A stretch of DNA of 60,898 nt from Candidatus Solibacter usitatus (GCA_016191645.1 JACPVQ010000123.1:1-60898), one strand, 5' to 3'. Counted from the first letter of the stretch, positions 18,169-28,359 are shown. Made by a program: numbers and translations. The notes: generated by a model from the sequence alone, not told the origin.

Positions 18169-21100
18169 CTAAAAAGCCAGCCGCAACCCAAACTGAATCT
18201 GTCTTGCGGGGAACGTAGCGCGCACTTGCCCGAAACCGGCAGTAGAGCGGTTCAAGCCCGCGTTGCGGAAATTGCTGTGATTGAACGCGTTGAACATCTC
18301 TCCGCGAAACTGTACGCTCATCCCTTCGCGCGGCAGGCGGAATGATTTTCCGATGCCGAGATCCATTTGGTATAGCGCGTAACCTCGTGCCAGGTTCCGC
18401 CCGGCATTTCCGAACGGCTGCGTGGGATCGGTGGGAATCACCACCGTCTGCGGATTAATGTAGTTGTCGATGGTTCGCTCCGATGCCGGAGTCAATACCG
18501 GACCCGTTATGTTCGGCCGGTAGCTGATGCCGCCGCGAAAGTCCGATAGCGAAACGGATACTTGCTGTGCCGCCGCCGGATTGTAGGACAGATTCAGCGG
18601 CGGCCCGCTCCACATGTTGTGGATCGCCGATACCTGCCATCCGCCGATAATCGCATCGACAATTCCCGGCGCGGAGGCGGCGAATTTTTTGCCCTGCCCC
18701 AGGGGCAGCGTGTACATCACCGTCGTCGTGTTGTTCAACGTTTGGTCAAAATCGGCTACGGCTTTATCGGCTCGAAGATTATAGAAATTCTGCGGGCTCG
18801 GACGGCCCCCGGAGCCTTGTGCTTCCAGCGACTGGCCCACGTTGTCGATCGCCTTCGAATACGAGAAGGAGTTCAACAGATAAACGCCGCTCTTTCCGCG
18901 ATGTTCAAAGCGCGCCTGAAAGGCGTTGTAGTTTGCGAATGCATGCGGCCAAGTCACCGTAACGGGGCCGAACTTCTGGTAGGGCCTGCGCGATTGCAGC
19001 GAACTGGTGGCCAGTGTCTCACTGGAGGTCAGCGGCCGTGCCTGATTGTAATCGGCGATGGCGATCAAATGCGTGCTCTTGTTTCCCAGGTAGGCGATGT
19101 CGATCACCGTGTTCTTCGCAACCTCTCTTTGTAGGGAGAACACCCAGTTCTGCACATAGGCGGTTCGCGTGTCCACCGGCAAGTAGGCAAGGTTGGCCAA
19201 CAGCGGATTCAGTCTTTCCGGTGAGGTGAGTCCGGCGGGATATCCGTTCTGCGTGGGAATGAAATTGCTCTGCGTGATGGTTTGCGTAGTCAGAGCCGAC
19301 ACGACCTGTGGACCGTTGATGGAAAGGAGGTCGGCGCTGCCCACGCGGTTGAAGTGCGCGTAGCTGACGCCGTATCCGCTGCGGATCACCGTCTTCCCAT
19401 TCAAGCTGTAGGCGACGCCGATACGCGGCGCAAAGTTGTTGCGGTCCGGATTCACCAGCGCCTTGTCGAAGATGCCGCCGTTCTTGGCCTTGATGATCTC
19501 GCCCGTTGCCAGGTTCAAGTTCGTGAGCTGATTGTCCGCTTCCCAATAAGGCGAGGCGTATTCGTAGCGGACGCCGAGATTCAAAGTCAGCTTCTTGCTC
19601 ACCTTGAAATCGTCCTGCACATACAGAAAATGCATCCGCCGGCGCATTTGCGCCACGAACAAACTGGCGAGATGATATTCCGTGCGCGTGCCGAACATAA
19701 AATCAGCCAGATTGTATGTGGCGGCGTTCGTCCCCACTTGCGCGGCTGTGCACGTGGCGGCTGGAGCCGTGGGAATACAGGAGAAAGTCCCGCCGTAAAT
19801 GTCGCGGCCGTACAACGGATTCACGTCCTGCACTTCGGTGTGCGAAATCTGCATCTCATAGCCGGTCTTTAACCAGTGCCTGCCGCGAATGGTGGAGTAG
19901 ACAAACTTCGGATTGACGACAAACGGATGCTGCCATTGTGGATTGGTGGTTTGCCGGCCGAGCGCCGTAAATCCACTGATCTCCTGCCCGGTCAATCCGC
20001 CCGCGATGCGAGGATCGCTTGGCAAACCGATGATGCCGTACGCCGATCTCATATCCGGGCTTCCCAAAGCCACAGGCTCTTTGCCGGCTCGCGTCCGCGA
20101 GAGTCCCAGGCGCGCCTCGAACAGCGAGGTAGGTGTCACTGTGAACGTGTATGCGGCGGCCAGTTGCTGATTGAGCGCGCGAATGAATCCGTTGCCGCCA
20201 CCACCCGAAGGACCCGGAATGCCGGGAGATTGTAAGTAGTTACTTTTTCGCTGACTCAAACGAACGAAGGTGGTCATTTTGCTGTTGATCTGCGCATCCA
20301 GCTTGAGGTCGAACTTGTCGTTGAAATTCTTATCGCGCAGCAGCGTGTTGAAATTGCTGGCGCGTCCGGGTCCGGTGGGTGCGGGGAGTTCGCCCAAGAC
20401 TTTGCCCGCAAAGGCCGTCATCTTTGCGGTTGGAATAGGAGTGTTCGCGGCGAAAATCTCTCCTGTGAGAGGGTTTCGCACGGCTACCGGGAGCAGCCCG
20501 CGGCGGTCGTCGAGCGAAGGAATGGAACTGAACGAAGTCGCTTTTTGCAACTCGCGGAAGCCCTCGTAGTTGGCGAAGAAGAACGCGCGGTTCTTTGCCA
20601 GCGGCCCGCCTACGGTAGCTCCGAATTGATTTCGCTGCAGGCTGGGTTTCCCCGCCGATGGCTTGAAGAAGCCCGTCGCATTGAGACTCGTGTTGCGCAC
20701 AAATTCCCACGCGCTGCCGTGCAATGCATTCGTTCCACTTCGATAAGCGGCGTTGATGACCGCGCCGGAGCTGCGGCCATATTCGGCGCTCGGCAGTATA
20801 GTCACTACTTTGAATTCGGCCAATGCGTCCGGCGTCGCCTGCACAACCTGATTGGAGAAACCTTGATTCGAGGTTCCGTAGGCGTTGTTATCGATGCCAT
20901 CCATCAGGAAGTTGTTGAACACGGAGCGCTGCCCGTTGACGTTAAACGCTCCTTCCCGCGGAGGATTCGCGAAGGCGTAGTCGGAGCGGCGCACGCCCGT
21001 GGTCAGCAGCGCGAGGTCCGCGTAGTTGCGGCCATTCAACGGCAATTCGATGATTTGTTTCTGGCCCACCACTTGCCCGCGCTCGGTGGAATCCGACTCG

Positions 21101-21471
21101 ACGGCCATCACCGATGCCGACACCTGCACCGATTCGCTCACTTGTCCGACGGCGACCTGCAGATCGACGCGCTGTCTCGCGTTCACATTCACGTTGAAGC
21201 TCTCGGCCGTCGCCGAGGCGAATCCGACTTTTTCCGCGACAACTTTGTAGCGTCCGACTTTCACATTGCTGAAAAGGTAGTTGCCGTTGCTGTCGGTGGA
21301 TGCAGTGGCCAGGATGCCGGTATCCAAATTGGTAAGGCTGACTTTGGCGTCGGGGACAACGCTCTGCGTGGCGTCGCGAACGGTACCCAGCACGACGGCG
21401 GTTTCAAATTGCGCGAAGAGCGCCGTACAGGCGACCGCGAGAACAAGTGCAAATCGGCGAATGGAATCCAT
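18169..21471 (-). CDS. Oar-like TonB-dependent receptor
   Basis: 1,100 residues from ATG 21471, chosen because AGGGGGTGAAC precedes it and a signal peptide follows (MDSIRRFALVLAVACTALFA). Carboxypeptidase-regulatory domain at ~25-110 (LGTVRDATQSVVPDAKVSL); plug-like segment with LPLNGRNYADLALLTTGV and NFLMDGIDNNAYGTSNQG; barrel ending in QIQFGLRLAF with the terminal Phe expected for outer-membrane insertion. Ends 7 bases from the convergent dehydratase stop. Ligand unknown. Confidence 0.88.
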   Translation of the reverse strand: MDSIRRFALVLAVACTALFAQFETAVVLGTVRDATQSVVPDAKVSLTNLDTGILATASTDSNGNYLFSNVKVGRYKVVAEKVGFASATAESFNVNVNARQRVDLQVAVGQVSESVQVSASVMAVESDSTERGQVVGQKQIIELPLNGRNYADLALLTTGVRRSDYAFANPPREGAFNVNGQRSVFNNFLMDGIDNNAYGTSNQGFSNQVVQATPDALAEFKVVTILPSAEYGRSSGAVINAAYRSGTNALHGSAWEFVRNTSLNATGFFKPSAGKPSLQRNQFGATVGGPLAKNRAFFFANYEGFRELQKATSFSSIPSLDDRRGLLPVAVRNPLTGEIFAANTPIPTAKMTAFAGKVLGELPAPTGPGRASNFNTLLRDKNFNDKFDLKLDAQINSKMTTFVRLSQRKSNYLQSPGIPGPSGGGGNGFIRALNQQLAAAYTFTVTPTSLFEARLGLSRTRAGKEPVALGSPDMRSAYGIIGLPSDPRIAGGLTGQEISGFTALGRQTTNPQWQHPFVVNPKFVYSTIRGRHWLKTGYEMQISHTEVQDVNPLYGRDIYGGTFSCIPTAPAATCTAAQVGTNAATYNLADFMFGTRTEYHLASLFVAQMRRRMHFLYVQDDFKVSKKLTLNLGVRYEYASPYWEADNQLTNLNLATGEIIKAKNGGIFDKALVNPDRNNFAPRIGVAYSLNGKTVIRSGYGVSYAHFNRVGSADLLSINGPQVVSALTTQTITQSNFIPTQNGYPAGLTSPERLNPLLANLAYLPVDTRTAYVQNWVFSLQREVAKNTVIDIAYLGNKSTHLIAIADYNQARPLTSSETLATSSLQSRRPYQKFGPVTVTWPHAFANYNAFQARFEHRGKSGVYLLNSFSYSKAIDNVGQSLEAQGSGGRPSPQNFYNLRADKAVADFDQTLNNTTTVMYTLPLGQGKKFAASAPGIVDAIIGGWQVSAIHNMWSGPPLNLSYNPAAAQQVSVSLSDFRGGISYRPNITGPVLTPASERTIDNYINPQTVVIPTDPTQPFGNAGRNLARGYALYQMDLGIGKSFRLPREGMSVQFRGEMFNAFNHSNFRNAGLNRSTAGFGQVRATFPARQIQFGLRLAF

Positions 21472-21544
21472 GTTCACCCCCTTGGATCGATTTGGATACC
21501 ATAGCGCATCGACGCGCCGATTGCAGGGATGCCGGCGGTGTATT

Positions 21545-21755
21545 ACCGAAGACGGTGCGCGGTCCTGGAACTGCATTCGCGGCGCGCAGCAGGCTGAATC
21601 CATAGACGCCATCGCCGGCCGCGCCGTCGCCCGACTTGCCGTCGTCCAGCATCACCGGCCCATCGATCTCGCGGTCGGGCAGACCTTCATTCAAGATGAG
21701 CGCGCTCACTCTGGTAATCGTGTGCGGCGTTTCGACGCGGGCGCGGGCATTCGGT
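21545..21755 (-). pseudogene. Gene remnant with a calcium-loop-like GDGAAGDGVYGF segment
   Basis: The frame reading VETPHTITRVSALILNEG then VMLDDGKSGDGAAGDGVYGF resembles the D-D-G-x-x-G-D-x-x-x-G-D-G-x-Y loop of choice-of-anchor type secreted domains. It has no proper start and degenerates after about 55 residues. It is offset by one frame from the end of the neighbouring amber-interrupted frame, so the two may be pieces of one decayed secreted gene. Confidence 0.4.
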
Positions 21756-21953
21756 CACCATGATTTCAGCCCCCGCGCACGACACCGAGTGGTTGAATTT
21801 GTAATCGAAGGATGGGTCTTTCTTGTGGAATTCTGCACCCGGGCAATTGCTGTAGAAGTCGATTGCCGTGTGATCGAATTCGTAAACCTGCTGCTATTGG
21901 GCAAATGCGCCTGAAAGAAACAGTGCGAATAAAGAGGCAGGTATGAGTGACAT
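21687..21953 (-). pseudogene. Small secreted protein interrupted by an amber codon just after its signal peptide
   Basis: ATG 21953 opens a textbook signal peptide (MSLIPASLFALFLSGAFAQ). It is followed at once by TAG (21894-21896) and then an open frame of 68 more residues (QQVYEFDHTAIDFYSN..., DPSFDYKFNHSVSCAG) to a TGA at 21687. The stop sits in a CAA-TAG-CAG-CAG run, so a single C-to-T change of a Gln codon accounts for it. Located 11 bases after the metalloprotease gene on the same strand. Function of the intact form unknown. Confidence 0.5.
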
Positions 21954-21964
21954 GTACTCCTCGC

Positions 21965-24900
21965 TTATTGGGGCGATACCACCGCCCGGATTCCGAAATT
22001 ACCTCCCGGCGAAATTGAATCGATGAGCAGGAAGTTCTGGCCGTTGGCGGACACATACGACCGGCGTTGCGACGGCGGTATGTCGTCGAGATCGGCCGGA
22101 AAGCTCCCGGCTGGATTAGCCGAGACAAAACCCACCACGAAATCTCCGCCCCGGATGGTGAGCGGCGTCACCGCGAACGTGTGGAAATCGCCCAGCCGTG
22201 TAACTTGCGCCGCGGTTCGCTGCAGCGCCACGCCGTCAATGGTGGTTGTGCCAGCGGGGTTTGCACCTGCCACGATGGTGATGGGATCACCAACATACAG
22301 CCCATCCATGCGGTTGCCGAAGTAGACCTGGACGCTCTTCAGCGTTGCGGGATAACTGGGCGGCGTGAGGCGAACCGTGAAATAGACGTTTGACATGGCA
22401 GTCGCTGCGCCGAAGGCGTTATCGAAGCGGCCCGAATCGGCTCGTAAGATGATGTCGGCGGCAGCCGCCGGAGTGGCCGTGCCGCTCAGAGGCACCGTGA
22501 TCGTGGAGGCGCTGCCGGCGATGGTGAGGGTGCCTGTCTGCGCCCCCGCGGCAAGCGGGCTGAAGCGCACGGTGACCGTGGTACTCGCGCCGGCCGCCAC
22601 CGTCAACGGGGCCGACGGCGAGACTACGGAGAACACACCGGTGGCGCTGAGAGTATTCACCGTCAGCGCACTACTGCCAGTGTTGGTGAGGGTCAACGTC
22701 TTGTCGGCCCTCTGTCCTGCCGCAATGCTGCCGAAGTCGAGCGCGGTGGGACTCACGGAAACGACCGGACCCGTGACCGGAGGCGAGGCGCTGTAAACCA
22801 CGCGCACGGTCATCGTGGCCGTATTGTCGTCTCCAAAACGCAGCGTCGCGGTGATGTTGAATGCGATTTCTCCCGCCGCATCCGGTTGCGGCGCGGTGGG
22901 CGAAGCGCTGGTAGTGAACTCGTGGTGGAAAGTTCCCGAGGGCGCATCGGTGAAGCTGGCCTGCCCGGATCCTGCGTCTCCGGCAAGCCGGATGGTGTGA
23001 TCGCGGTCCACGCCGTACCCGCTCGTGTTCCAATCGCCTGCCATTGTCGTGGCTAGTGGCGCGCTGGTGCCGGAGGTCACGGTTGCGGGAAGCTGCGTGA
23101 ACGTCACCGTGGCGCTGGTCTGGTTGATGTTCGGGCCCGTGTTGTTGTCAGGCCATTTGAAATTCCAACCGAACGGGAAAGCGCGCTGCGCCGCGGGCGC
23201 GGTCTGTTGCACCGGCGCGATGGTCCAGGGAAGCAAGCCGTCGTTGAGGAAGGTTCGGCGCACTTCGAAGCGGTTCAAGGAGTACGTGACCGCCGCCGCC
23301 ACTCCAACTCCTGTCAACGAAACGGTTGCCGTGGGCCGCGCCGCATCATTGCTTGTGATGGTCAGCGCTGCCGTGCGTGTGCCCGCGCCGGTTGGCCGAA
23401 AGATCACGGCTACCGTCAACTGGGCGCCCACGGTAATAGTCTGCGGCAGTGTTTGCGCGATGGTGAATTGCGAATCGCTGCTGGTGATGGCACTGACAGT
23501 GAGATTCGCCGCACCTGTATTGCGGATGGCCACATCGATGCTCTTGGTCTGCCCCACGGTCACGCTGCCGTAGTCCACCGGCGCGGTGGGCAGCGAGATG
23601 GTGGGCCCGCTGATGCCGCCGGTTCCCGTTCCGGTAAGGTTGACACGCGTGGTGGGATTGGTAGGATCGTTGCTCGCGATGGTCAGTTGCCCGCTGGCCG
23701 CGCCGTTCGACGTGGGCGCGAACCGAACCTGCGCCTCAATCGCCGCATGCGGCTCAATCACGAAGGATCCCGCGGGGCTCACCACGGTGAACGGAGCCCC
23801 GCTAGATGTGATCGATGTGCCCAACACGCGTGCGTTGCCCACATTCAGAAGGGCAAGGGTGAGCGTGGCCGGACGGCTGACATCTACATTTCCAAAACCC
23901 AGCACCGCGGGCGACACCTGCAGGTTCGGCGCGGCAGTAGCCACGCCGCGTCCGCTGAGGGGGACCAACATGGCTTCCCGGTCCGCATCGCTGCCGACGA
24001 TGGTGAGGGCCGCAGTCTTGCTTCCCAACGAGTCGGGCCGGAAACTTACCGGGATGGAGACCGAGCCGCCCGCGGGCACCATCGTTCTCGTTCCGTTGAA
24101 CGTCGCGGGGAACATCGGCGAATCGGAAGAGACGGACTTGATCGCGCCCATGCCGTCGCCTGAGTTGGAAACAGTGATGCTCAGCTGCCCCACTTGTCCC
24201 ATCACGATGTCGCCGAAGTCCGCCTTCGCCGGAGAAACCGCCAGCACGGCGTTTTGCGTGATCCGCACATCATTTAACGTGGCGAATGACGTGTGAATGC
24301 CGTCGCTCGCCAACACGCGGAAACTGAATTGCCGGCCATTCGCAACCGTTCTGGTGTCGGTGGTGTAACTGGTGCCCGTCAGTCCATCCGCCAGCGGATA
24401 GAATGGATTGTCGTCGCCGGGTGAGTACTGCACCATGTACCAAACAGGATCATTGTCGGGATCGAAGCCCGACCAAGTGAGCGTAAGCGATCCGCCAGGA
24501 AGGCTCGCGCCCGGCGCGGGACTGGTGATGTCTATCGAAGGCCGCCCCAATCCCGCCGAGAGGGAACCAATCTCCGCTCCTTTCCGCCGCACGACAATGC
24601 GCGTAATGTCGTCGCTGGTCGGCATCATTACGCTAAAGCTCTGGCGCAGCAATCCACTACCGGTTTCCGGATCCTTGAAGGAAAGCGGGAAACAATTGGT
24701 GGCGAATACCCCGGCCGCGGTCACGAGCTGGACGCAATAGTCTCCCTGTGGATCGGAAGGAGTGTAGCTGGCGAACCCGGCGGTTTCGAAGGCGGGAAGC
24801 AGCGTTGCGCTTCCACCGTCGTTCGTCACGGAGCCGGAAACGCTGATGCCGGGGCCGATGGGCGGCGGCAATGGGTAGACTCCCTTGGCTCCGCGCAGCG

Positions 24901-26773
24901 ACACAAGATTGTTGTACTGGAAAGGGGTGATCCATGTATCTCTGCCAAGCGGAGAACAATAGGTCATCAGGTCGAACGGAAGAAAATGCTTCGTCGCCGG
25001 ATCGAGTTTAGATGCGGGAATCAGGCGGCGGGCCTCCGGATCGTACCCGGTCTCCTGGCTGCCGCCGTCGGGATACGGCCAGTCCGGGATGAGCCCGACC
25101 GCGCCGCAAGCTCCCGGTACCAGTTGCGGCACGCCGTCGGCGCCCGCCGCAAGCGGATGCTGTAGGCCGAGATTGTGCCCAATCTCGTGCGCGAGTGAAT
25201 TGGACGCGTCCAGAAAGTCGATGACGCGATCCGCACCGGCCGCCTCCTGCGTGTCTTGTATGAAAACCACGTGCCCCTGCCCACCTCCCCAGACAGGGTC
25301 GGAACTGCCGAGGATGGAGACGCCGGGAAGGACCGGAACCCAACCAACCAATTGATCCAGGCGCGGCACCGCACCGCCCGCTTTGGAAACGGTCGCGAAC
25401 TGAAAGACCCGGTTGAGTTCGGCCTTGAGCGCCTCAATGTCCTCGCCGGAGGCCAGCGGCTTGGTCCAGATCAAAGGCGGAATCAGCAGCGGGTAGTACC
25501 AGATGCCGTCGTCTGGCAACGGATAAAGTTTTTGCAGAAACTCCGAGCGGAAGCGCACGCTATCGTGTGGACACTTGGGCCGGGCGTCGTCCGGCCCTTG
25601 CAAGCAAACCAGCACACTGCCGATGAATAGTGGGTACGGCCAGTCCTTGGAAGGCATCTGAAACCGCACCGGCGCGCGCAACTGCCCTTGCGCGCTGAGA
25701 CCGTTGGGTCCTTGCAAACTGGCGGCCACCTGAAACTCGCCCGCGTCGGTCCAGCCGATCGGCAGCAGAAAATCGAGCGAGTCGAACTCGCTGTTCCGGT
25801 TCGGATTCGCCTTTGCCGTGATGGGCCCATTGAAGGGAGACAGCGGCGAGAAGCTTTGCAACGCCGTGCCGTCCTTGAACCCGCGCAGTGTACCCGTTAT
25901 GTTCTCCACGAACGGCGCGTTGGTGACCTTGGGAAATACGCGCACCACGGTGCTTTTCTTCGCGATCAGCGGTACGGCGTCGTTGGCGGCGTTCTGCACC
26001 ACCTGCACAACTTCGATGTGATCCACGGACAGCGATGGAGGAGGCGGTGGCGGTGCGGCGGCGGTGAGGTTGTAGCGCAGGAATACGTCATAACGAAGGG
26101 TGCCCACATCTCCATTAGGTATGAGAGTGAGATGGATCACGAGCGCCTGGATGGTGGAAAGACCCTGCATCAGGATTCCGCCGAAGATGATGTCGGGCTT
26201 TTCCGTAACATCGAAGGAAGCCATGCGCGGGAATAGAGTGGGATTGCATGTTTGTGAGTGGGATTGAGTGGATGCGTGGGTTGTCGAATAGATGCTGCAA
26301 CTGTCGCGTCCAGGCTGTTCGGTAATGCCTCGTACCCAATAGTTCACCACGCCGGTTAAGGGCTGGCCGCCCGTCACCTGCGTATATGCCATCGTGATGG
26401 AGGTTTGTATAGGCATCGGGGCCGAGGCGAGGAAGCGTTGCGGCGGAGCTGCGCCGCGGTCCTGCAACTGAAGGTTGAACGGCGACGCCGGGGCAGTGAT
26501 GGTCCAAGAGCCTGTGGCCTTTCCGCACTGTGCGGCGCTCCCATAGAACACGCTAATCGGGATGGTGAGCGTGGTTGCCCCAAGGGGTGTATTGGGGATT
26601 CCAAAGGGAGGTGTGCCGCTGCAGTTCTGGCTGCCAACGGTAGCATTCCAAAAAGAGCCGTTCGGGTCGAGCGTCGCGGTGTAGTTGTCGAACTGCGCCG
26701 CCGCCCGCGGACTGAAGAGAAGCACGCCCGTGCATGCTGCCACAAGTGCGCACGCGCTCCGTAAGGGGAGCAT
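21965..26773 (-). CDS. Secreted metzincin-type metalloprotease with tandem ASH (choice-of-anchor D) domains
   Basis: 1,602 residues. ATG 26773 is preferred to the ATG five codons upstream because GGAGG lies eight bases before it. Signal peptide MLPLRSACALVAACTGVLLF. Around residues 530-550 the zinc motif AHEIGHNLGLQHP fits HExxHxxGxxH of metzincins. After a fibronectin-like stretch come four ASH/HYDIN-like repeats, each with the pattern DFG-x-V-x-G, N-x-G and a closing V-x-L-x-G-x-G (FGDIVMGQ; FGNVDVS; YGSVTVGQ; FGSIAAGQ). The C-terminus is a lectin-like sandwich. Probably an extracellular or surface protease. The ASH arrays act as spacers or adhesion modules in other secreted bacterial proteins. 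Downstream of the sulfatase on the same strand with a 74-base gap. Confidence 0.75.
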   Translation of the reverse strand: MLPLRSACALVAACTGVLLFSPRAAAQFDNYTATLDPNGSFWNATVGSQNCSGTPPFGIPNTPLGATTLTIPISVFYGSAAQCGKATGSWTITAPASPFNLQLQDRGAAPPQRFLASAPMPIQTSITMAYTQVTGGQPLTGVVNYWVRGITEQPGRDSCSIYSTTHASTQSHSQTCNPTLFPRMASFDVTEKPDIIFGGILMQGLSTIQALVIHLTLIPNGDVGTLRYDVFLRYNLTAAAPPPPPPSLSVDHIEVVQVVQNAANDAVPLIAKKSTVVRVFPKVTNAPFVENITGTLRGFKDGTALQSFSPLSPFNGPITAKANPNRNSEFDSLDFLLPIGWTDAGEFQVAASLQGPNGLSAQGQLRAPVRFQMPSKDWPYPLFIGSVLVCLQGPDDARPKCPHDSVRFRSEFLQKLYPLPDDGIWYYPLLIPPLIWTKPLASGEDIEALKAELNRVFQFATVSKAGGAVPRLDQLVGWVPVLPGVSILGSSDPVWGGGQGHVVFIQDTQEAAGADRVIDFLDASNSLAHEIGHNLGLQHPLAAGADGVPQLVPGACGAVGLIPDWPYPDGGSQETGYDPEARRLIPASKLDPATKHFLPFDLMTYCSPLGRDTWITPFQYNNLVSLRGAKGVYPLPPPIGPGISVSGSVTNDGGSATLLPAFETAGFASYTPSDPQGDYCVQLVTAAGVFATNCFPLSFKDPETGSGLLRQSFSVMMPTSDDITRIVVRRKGAEIGSLSAGLGRPSIDITSPAPGASLPGGSLTLTWSGFDPDNDPVWYMVQYSPGDDNPFYPLADGLTGTSYTTDTRTVANGRQFSFRVLASDGIHTSFATLNDVRITQNAVLAVSPAKADFGDIVMGQVGQLSITVSNSGDGMGAIKSVSSDSPMFPATFNGTRTMVPAGGSVSIPVSFRPDSLGSKTAALTIVGSDADREAMLVPLSGRGVATAAPNLQVSPAVLGFGNVDVSRPATLTLALLNVGNARVLGTSITSSGAPFTVVSPAGSFVIEPHAAIEAQVRFAPTSNGAASGQLTIASNDPTNPTTRVNLTGTGTGGISGPTISLPTAPVDYGSVTVGQTKSIDVAIRNTGAANLTVSAITSSDSQFTIAQTLPQTITVGAQLTVAVIFRPTGAGTRTAALTITSNDAARPTATVSLTGVGVAAAVTYSLNRFEVRRTFLNDGLLPWTIAPVQQTAPAAQRAFPFGWNFKWPDNNTGPNINQTSATVTFTQLPATVTSGTSAPLATTMAGDWNTSGYGVDRDHTIRLAGDAGSGQASFTDAPSGTFHHEFTTSASPTAPQPDAAGEIAFNITATLRFGDDNTATMTVRVVYSASPPVTGPVVSVSPTALDFGSIAAGQRADKTLTLTNTGSSALTVNTLSATGVFSVVSPSAPLTVAAGASTTVTVRFSPLAAGAQTGTLTIAGSASTITVPLSGTATPAAAADIILRADSGRFDNAFGAATAMSNVYFTVRLTPPSYPATLKSVQVYFGNRMDGLYVGDPITIVAGANPAGTTTIDGVALQRTAAQVTRLGDFHTFAVTPLTIRGGDFVVGFVSANPAGSFPADLDDIPPSQRRSYVSANGQNFLLIDSISPGGNFGIRAVVSPQ

Positions 26774-26847
26774 GAGATCCACCTCCATCGGTGCATCCCC
26801 AGTCCCCTACGATCTTGATTCTACGCCTATCTGTTCGCTTTGAAAAG

Positions 26848-28287
26848 CTAAAATCTAACTGCTTCCACATCCGCAATCGCCGGGTCCTCAATCTTCTTCA
26901 TCTCCGCCAACAGTTTTCCTCGCAGGTCGGAAAGCACCGCGCGGTTCCCCGAGTCGGCCAGATTCTTCATCTCTTGCGGATCGGTCTTGAGATCGTACAA
27001 CTCCGGCTTATCTCCGGGATTCAGGTTGAGAATCAGCTTGTAGCGATCTGTCCGCAGCGCCTTTACGGTCGGATGCGCCGCCTCCGCTCCATGCATTGTG
27101 TAAACAAAACTGTCACGCCGCGGCGCATTCTTCTGCCCCGTCACCAGCCCTTTCCACGATTGGCCTTGCATGGGGCGCGGCGGTTTGATTCCGCACAAAT
27201 CGAGAATGGAAGGCGCAAGATCGACGTTCGACACAAAGGCGTCGCAGCGCTGTCCCGCGGCGATCGCCCGCGGATAGCGCACCATCATCGGCACGCGCAG
27301 AGCCTCTTCATAAGCTTCCATCTTGCCGTGCAGACTGTGCTCGCCGTGAAAGAATCCGTTGTCGCCGGAAAAGAAAACGATCGTGTCCTCCAAAAGCTTC
27401 TCCTCTTCCAGGAACGCAAAAATGCGCCCGATGTTATCTTCCGCACCCATCAGGCAGCGATGGTAGTTGCGCTCGCGCTCCGACCATGCGGCGACGCTTC
27501 CCGGCGGATCGCCGGCGGCCTGCTTCTTCTTGTTCTTCTTCTTTCCGGCGCGCGCCGCCCGCGACCCGCTGTTTTGACTCTTCTGCCGCACGCGCTGCGG
27601 CTTTCCCGTATCGTCCAGGAAGAACGAGGACGGAGGTTGGAACGGAAGATTCGAAAAATCCTTCTCGTGACCGGGGGCGGGAGTGAACGGCCCGTGGCAA
27701 GCCTTGAATCCGATCCATGCGCAGAAAGGCTGACTCTTGTTGGCGCGCAGGAACGAGATTGCCTGATCGGTGACGATGTTCGTGTCGTAGCCCACGAGAT
27801 CTTCCCACTTGCCGTTGACGTTCTTACGCGGATTTACATATTGTCCCTGGCCAACCTGCGCCGCCCAGTAATCGTATCCGGGCTGCACGCGGTCGTCTCC
27901 ATCCATATGGAACTTCCCCATGTGCGCCGTGCGATAGCCGTTCTGGTGCAACACGCCGGGCAGCGTCTGCAACTGCTGATTCCATCGAATTTGATTTCCG
28001 ATGATGCCATTCTTATGCGGATATAGACCGGTAAGAAAACAAGCCCGGCTCGGCGCGCACAGCGACATGGCGACAAAGCCGTTCGTGAACAAGACGCCTT
28101 CGCGTCCAATGCGATCCATGTTCGGCGTCTTCATGAACGCGCTGCCGGTGAGGCTGGTGGTCGCGTAACTTTGATCGTCGGTGAGCAGAAACAGAAAGTT
28201 TGGGCGTCGTCCCGGCGTGCGCGACGTTTGCAGAAAAGGTGCGGCGGCAATTGTGATCGCTTCGCGGCGGGATAGTATCTGGCTCAT
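26848..28287 (-). CDS. Tat-exported sulfatase
   Basis: 479 residues from ATG 28287. MSQILSRREAITIAAAPFLQ is a Tat signal (SRREAI). The formylglycine motif C-x-P-S-R is seen as LCAPSRACFLTG, followed by LYPHKNG, and metal ligands are suggested by LLTDDQS near the N-terminus and SGDNGFFHGEH near the middle. It hydrolyses sulfate esters, most likely of sulfated glycans, outside the cytoplasm, and needs a formylglycine-generating enzyme not seen here. A basic insert (GKKKNKKK, residues ~250-260) interrupts the fold and may bind polyanionic substrate. Divergent from the fourth receptor gene, which probably imports its product. Confidence 0.9.
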   Translation of the reverse strand: MSQILSRREAITIAAAPFLQTSRTPGRRPNFLFLLTDDQSYATTSLTGSAFMKTPNMDRIGREGVLFTNGFVAMSLCAPSRACFLTGLYPHKNGIIGNQIRWNQQLQTLPGVLHQNGYRTAHMGKFHMDGDDRVQPGYDYWAAQVGQGQYVNPRKNVNGKWEDLVGYDTNIVTDQAISFLRANKSQPFCAWIGFKACHGPFTPAPGHEKDFSNLPFQPPSSFFLDDTGKPQRVRQKSQNSGSRAARAGKKKNKKKQAAGDPPGSVAAWSERERNYHRCLMGAEDNIGRIFAFLEEEKLLEDTIVFFSGDNGFFHGEHSLHGKMEAYEEALRVPMMVRYPRAIAAGQRCDAFVSNVDLAPSILDLCGIKPPRPMQGQSWKGLVTGQKNAPRRDSFVYTMHGAEAAHPTVKALRTDRYKLILNLNPGDKPELYDLKTDPQEMKNLADSGNRAVLSDLRGKLLAEMKKIEDPAIADVEAVRF

Positions 28288-28359
28288 TGGCGGCTGTGGT
28301 GATTGTATTCTTCTTCGCCTGGCGAATTCAAACGGGGTAGAATCGCTCAAGGGGGCTGT
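28288..28359. promoter_or_regulatory. Divergent promoter region, sulfatase / receptor
   Basis: 72 bases between two divergent starts. On the plus strand GGTAGAATCG at 28336 offers a TAGAAT -10-like hexamer upstream of AAGGGGGC (ribosome site) and ATG 28360. A shared promoter would coordinate desulfation and uptake. No clear operator palindrome was seen. Confidence 0.4.

Noticed and set aside
1-21953. Genome-wide recoding of TAG
   Set aside because: TAG ends several normal genes here (hicB, the short hicA, the receptor-propeller fusion, the small membrane gene), so the two in-frame ambers look like local mutations.
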